Shown in pieces: positions 62,197 through 64,000 of a stretch of 64,000 nucleotides of DNA. Within the stretch, counting starts at the first letter, position 1; each line of letters starts with the position of its first letter. The position numbers and the translations under genes were made by a program. Under the pieces are notes generated by a model. The model saw nothing but the letters and a program-made list of their open reading frames with translations, searched no databases and was not told the DNA's origin. This stretch comes from Progne subis subis (lineage: Eukaryota; Chordata; Aves; Passeriformes; Hirundinidae), in assembly GCA_022316685.1 (NCBI GenBank), contig JAKJHU010000005.1:13990707-14054706 (forward strand). Direction: 5' to 3'.

Positions 62197-64000
62197 CTGG
62201 AAGAGAAAAAGTAACAAATGAAGAAGTTAAAACTGTTAGTAGCAGGGCAAGTTGTATTGCACGTTACAGACAGCAATGAGCTTATATGCAAATAACAGCA
62301 AATTTCATTTGGGAACTAATAAATATGGTTAGCAGCATTATTTTTTTTTTTCGTTTGTACTTTTTGTTTTTCTCTGTATAATGGACATGTTACATGTGGG
62401 AGGAAAATGTTGGTGGCAGGAACTCACCAGAGCTTATCTCCAGGTCTGCACACAAAACCTGTTGTTCACTGCACCCAGAATCTTTGTCTTGCGTGCCCAT
62501 CTCTGCACAGGCAGAGCGAGGAGAGGAAGAGTGTGTGCCAAAAAAATAATCATAATTTGGTTTAAGTAAGATTGATGCAGGATAAAAAGCATCTCCCGAC
62601 TTGCTTAAAATTTGTCCTGATTTTTTAACAGGGGAAAAAAAAAAAATCCAGATGTTTTAGGAAGCATATCAGCTAATAAGTAAGAAAATAATCTAAAACG
62701 AAATAACCTAAAATGCTTGCCCTTATACAGGTGCAGTTTAGTAATTTTCCACCAGGCGTCACCTGTGGACTACTATTACATTCTCCAGAAGCTGGGCAGA
62801 CAGAAGCCTCACAATAAGCAACTACTGGTTCAACAGAAAAAAAAAAAAAAATTAAAAATGTGCAGATAACCTCAAAGATTTATTTCACTAGACTTTTCCT
62901 TTCTTAAGTGAAATTATTTCTCTGAGAAGAAAATATTTTTCGTTTCTCATTTTTTTCCACAGATAAAATAAAAATTGAAAAAGAAATAAGAAAAAAAATT
63001 GATACAAAAGCTGAGATCATGCTGTAAATTCTTTTTTAACAACCTAATAAACTGCAATGAGTATTTAAAGTGTAAGTATGGATATTAGCATAAACATGTC
63101 TTCAATAGACTTTGTCAACAAAAAGAGAAGAGGAGAATTAGCAATAGGACCTGCTAGGGCTTTTTTCTCCCGTAAGTCTCTTTTTATTCCGCTGTTGAAA
63201 ATGCGTGTTAGTACACTACGGTGCATGTCAGTCACAGGTAACATTTTTTAGCCATTACAGCATAAAACTGAATGAAAAAACAGCCAGCAAAACTGAAAAA
63301 AACTAGAGTAAATTCAGTGTGAAAAAAAAAAATCCTGTTTCCACACAAGTCAGTGTCTGCTGTGTCTTGGCAAGAGCTAACGAGGCTTAACCCCCTTTGA
63401 GAGGTACTGTGTATTACACTGGGAGGCACCACCTGAAGTTCTAAGACTGGATTTCATAAACAAGAGGAGGAGATTTCCTCATTCCAAGATACTATAGCTA
63501 TGAATATGCTATCAGTGCCTTATTTTTCCTGGCACAAAGCTTACTAGCTATGCCACCAAAAAGGAACAGATGTCCCAGCTAAGGGTGCTGGGTTGAGGAC
63601 AGGTACGTGTCGTTGCAGTGAAGTGTGTGCTACCAACAGCTTCACTGCTACGATACCCAGCCAAGACTGATTACAATTAAAAACAGTACTGCAAACAGTG
63701 CATCCTGGTGCTCTGCAGACAGGCAGCATCAAGCTAAGATGTGCTCCTAGAGTCAGACTTTCTTGGCAGGCAAATGCTGCTAACCCAGTTAAATTCTTCT
63801 ATTCCCATACCAAGCCCTGCAGATAATTATAGTGGAACTTTCCCATTAATTCTGAGGAACTTTTAAAGACATAAGGAACAACACATTAATTAACATCTGG
63901 GAGCCTAAAAACTCTCTGTATATTGCATGCATCTTGCAGCTAACAGGTTTTAAGTTAGTACCCATATAAGAAGGTGTCTTGTGATTTTGTTTGGGGTTTT
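62197..64000 (-). other. PLEKHG1: PLEKHG1 intron, running off the window
   Basis: Contains only A/T tracts (for example 62340-62352 and 62838-62852). No PH-domain exon was found, so the next upstream exon lies beyond 64000. Confidence 0.75.

Noticed and set aside
62397..62520. Possible extra PLEKHG1 exon (donor-like GTGAGT near 62427)
   Set aside because: The reading frame shows no PH-like sequence and no clean acceptor with a matching phase could be found.
1..64000. CRISPR, operon, phage, toxin-antitoxin or endogenous retrovirus content
   Set aside because: Nothing of the kind is visible: no repeat-spacer array, no gag/pol-like frames, no LTR pairs, and all supported coding sequence is split by spliceosomal introns.

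Overview
The window is ordinary vertebrate nuclear DNA, almost certainly from a bird. It has long AT-rich introns with GT-AG splice sites, one CpG-island promoter, and several CR1 LINE fragments carrying the characteristic avian CR1 3' end. It holds no prokaryotic genes, CRISPR arrays or phage.

Two protein-coding genes lie head-to-tail, both on the minus strand. From about 64000 down to 50905 are the last eight exons of PLEKHG1 (a Dbl-family Rho guanine-nucleotide exchange factor) and its roughly 2.1 kb 3' UTR. The in-window exons join in frame to 1143 codons plus a stop at 53016. They encode the sequence after the PH domain and the long disordered tail; the DH and PH exons lie beyond 64000. 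Its polyadenylation signal is at 50925-50930. Only about 290 bp further on, in a CpG island, is the start codon of MTHFD1L (mitochondrial monofunctional C1-tetrahydrofolate synthase) at 50614. Eighteen MTHFD1L exons run from 50614 down to 5326 and join without a frame break to exactly 603 codons: mitochondrial presequence, degenerate dehydrogenase/cyclohydrolase-like domain, and the first part of the formate-tetrahydrofolate ligase domain with its ATP-binding loop. The last third of the protein must lie below position 1. The order PLEKHG1 then MTHFD1L on one strand matches human 6q25.1, and the compact introns fit a bird.

Introns make up most of the window. They contain at least five CR1 fragments (5620-6298, 8590-8665, 15957-16050, 28061-28455, 44841-45140), many A/T homopolymers, a (TCTCC)n array at 38329-38402, an ATAGAT-type array at 59432-59502, and AT-rich palindromes near 18000-18120.

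Most worth checking: the very tight PLEKHG1-MTHFD1L junction, with a 23-base C tract (G tract in the transcripts) and an 11-bp hairpin between the genes; an ATF4-type CARE motif and two CACGTG E-boxes just inside MTHFD1L intron 1; replaced active-site residues in the MTHFD1L N-terminal domain; a NAGNAG acceptor and paired tyrosine motifs in PLEKHG1; and a CR1 fragment ending about 24 bp from a splice donor. I did not find a previously undescribed biological system. Exon calls rest on reading-frame continuity, splice sites and remembered family sequence, not on alignment or transcript data.
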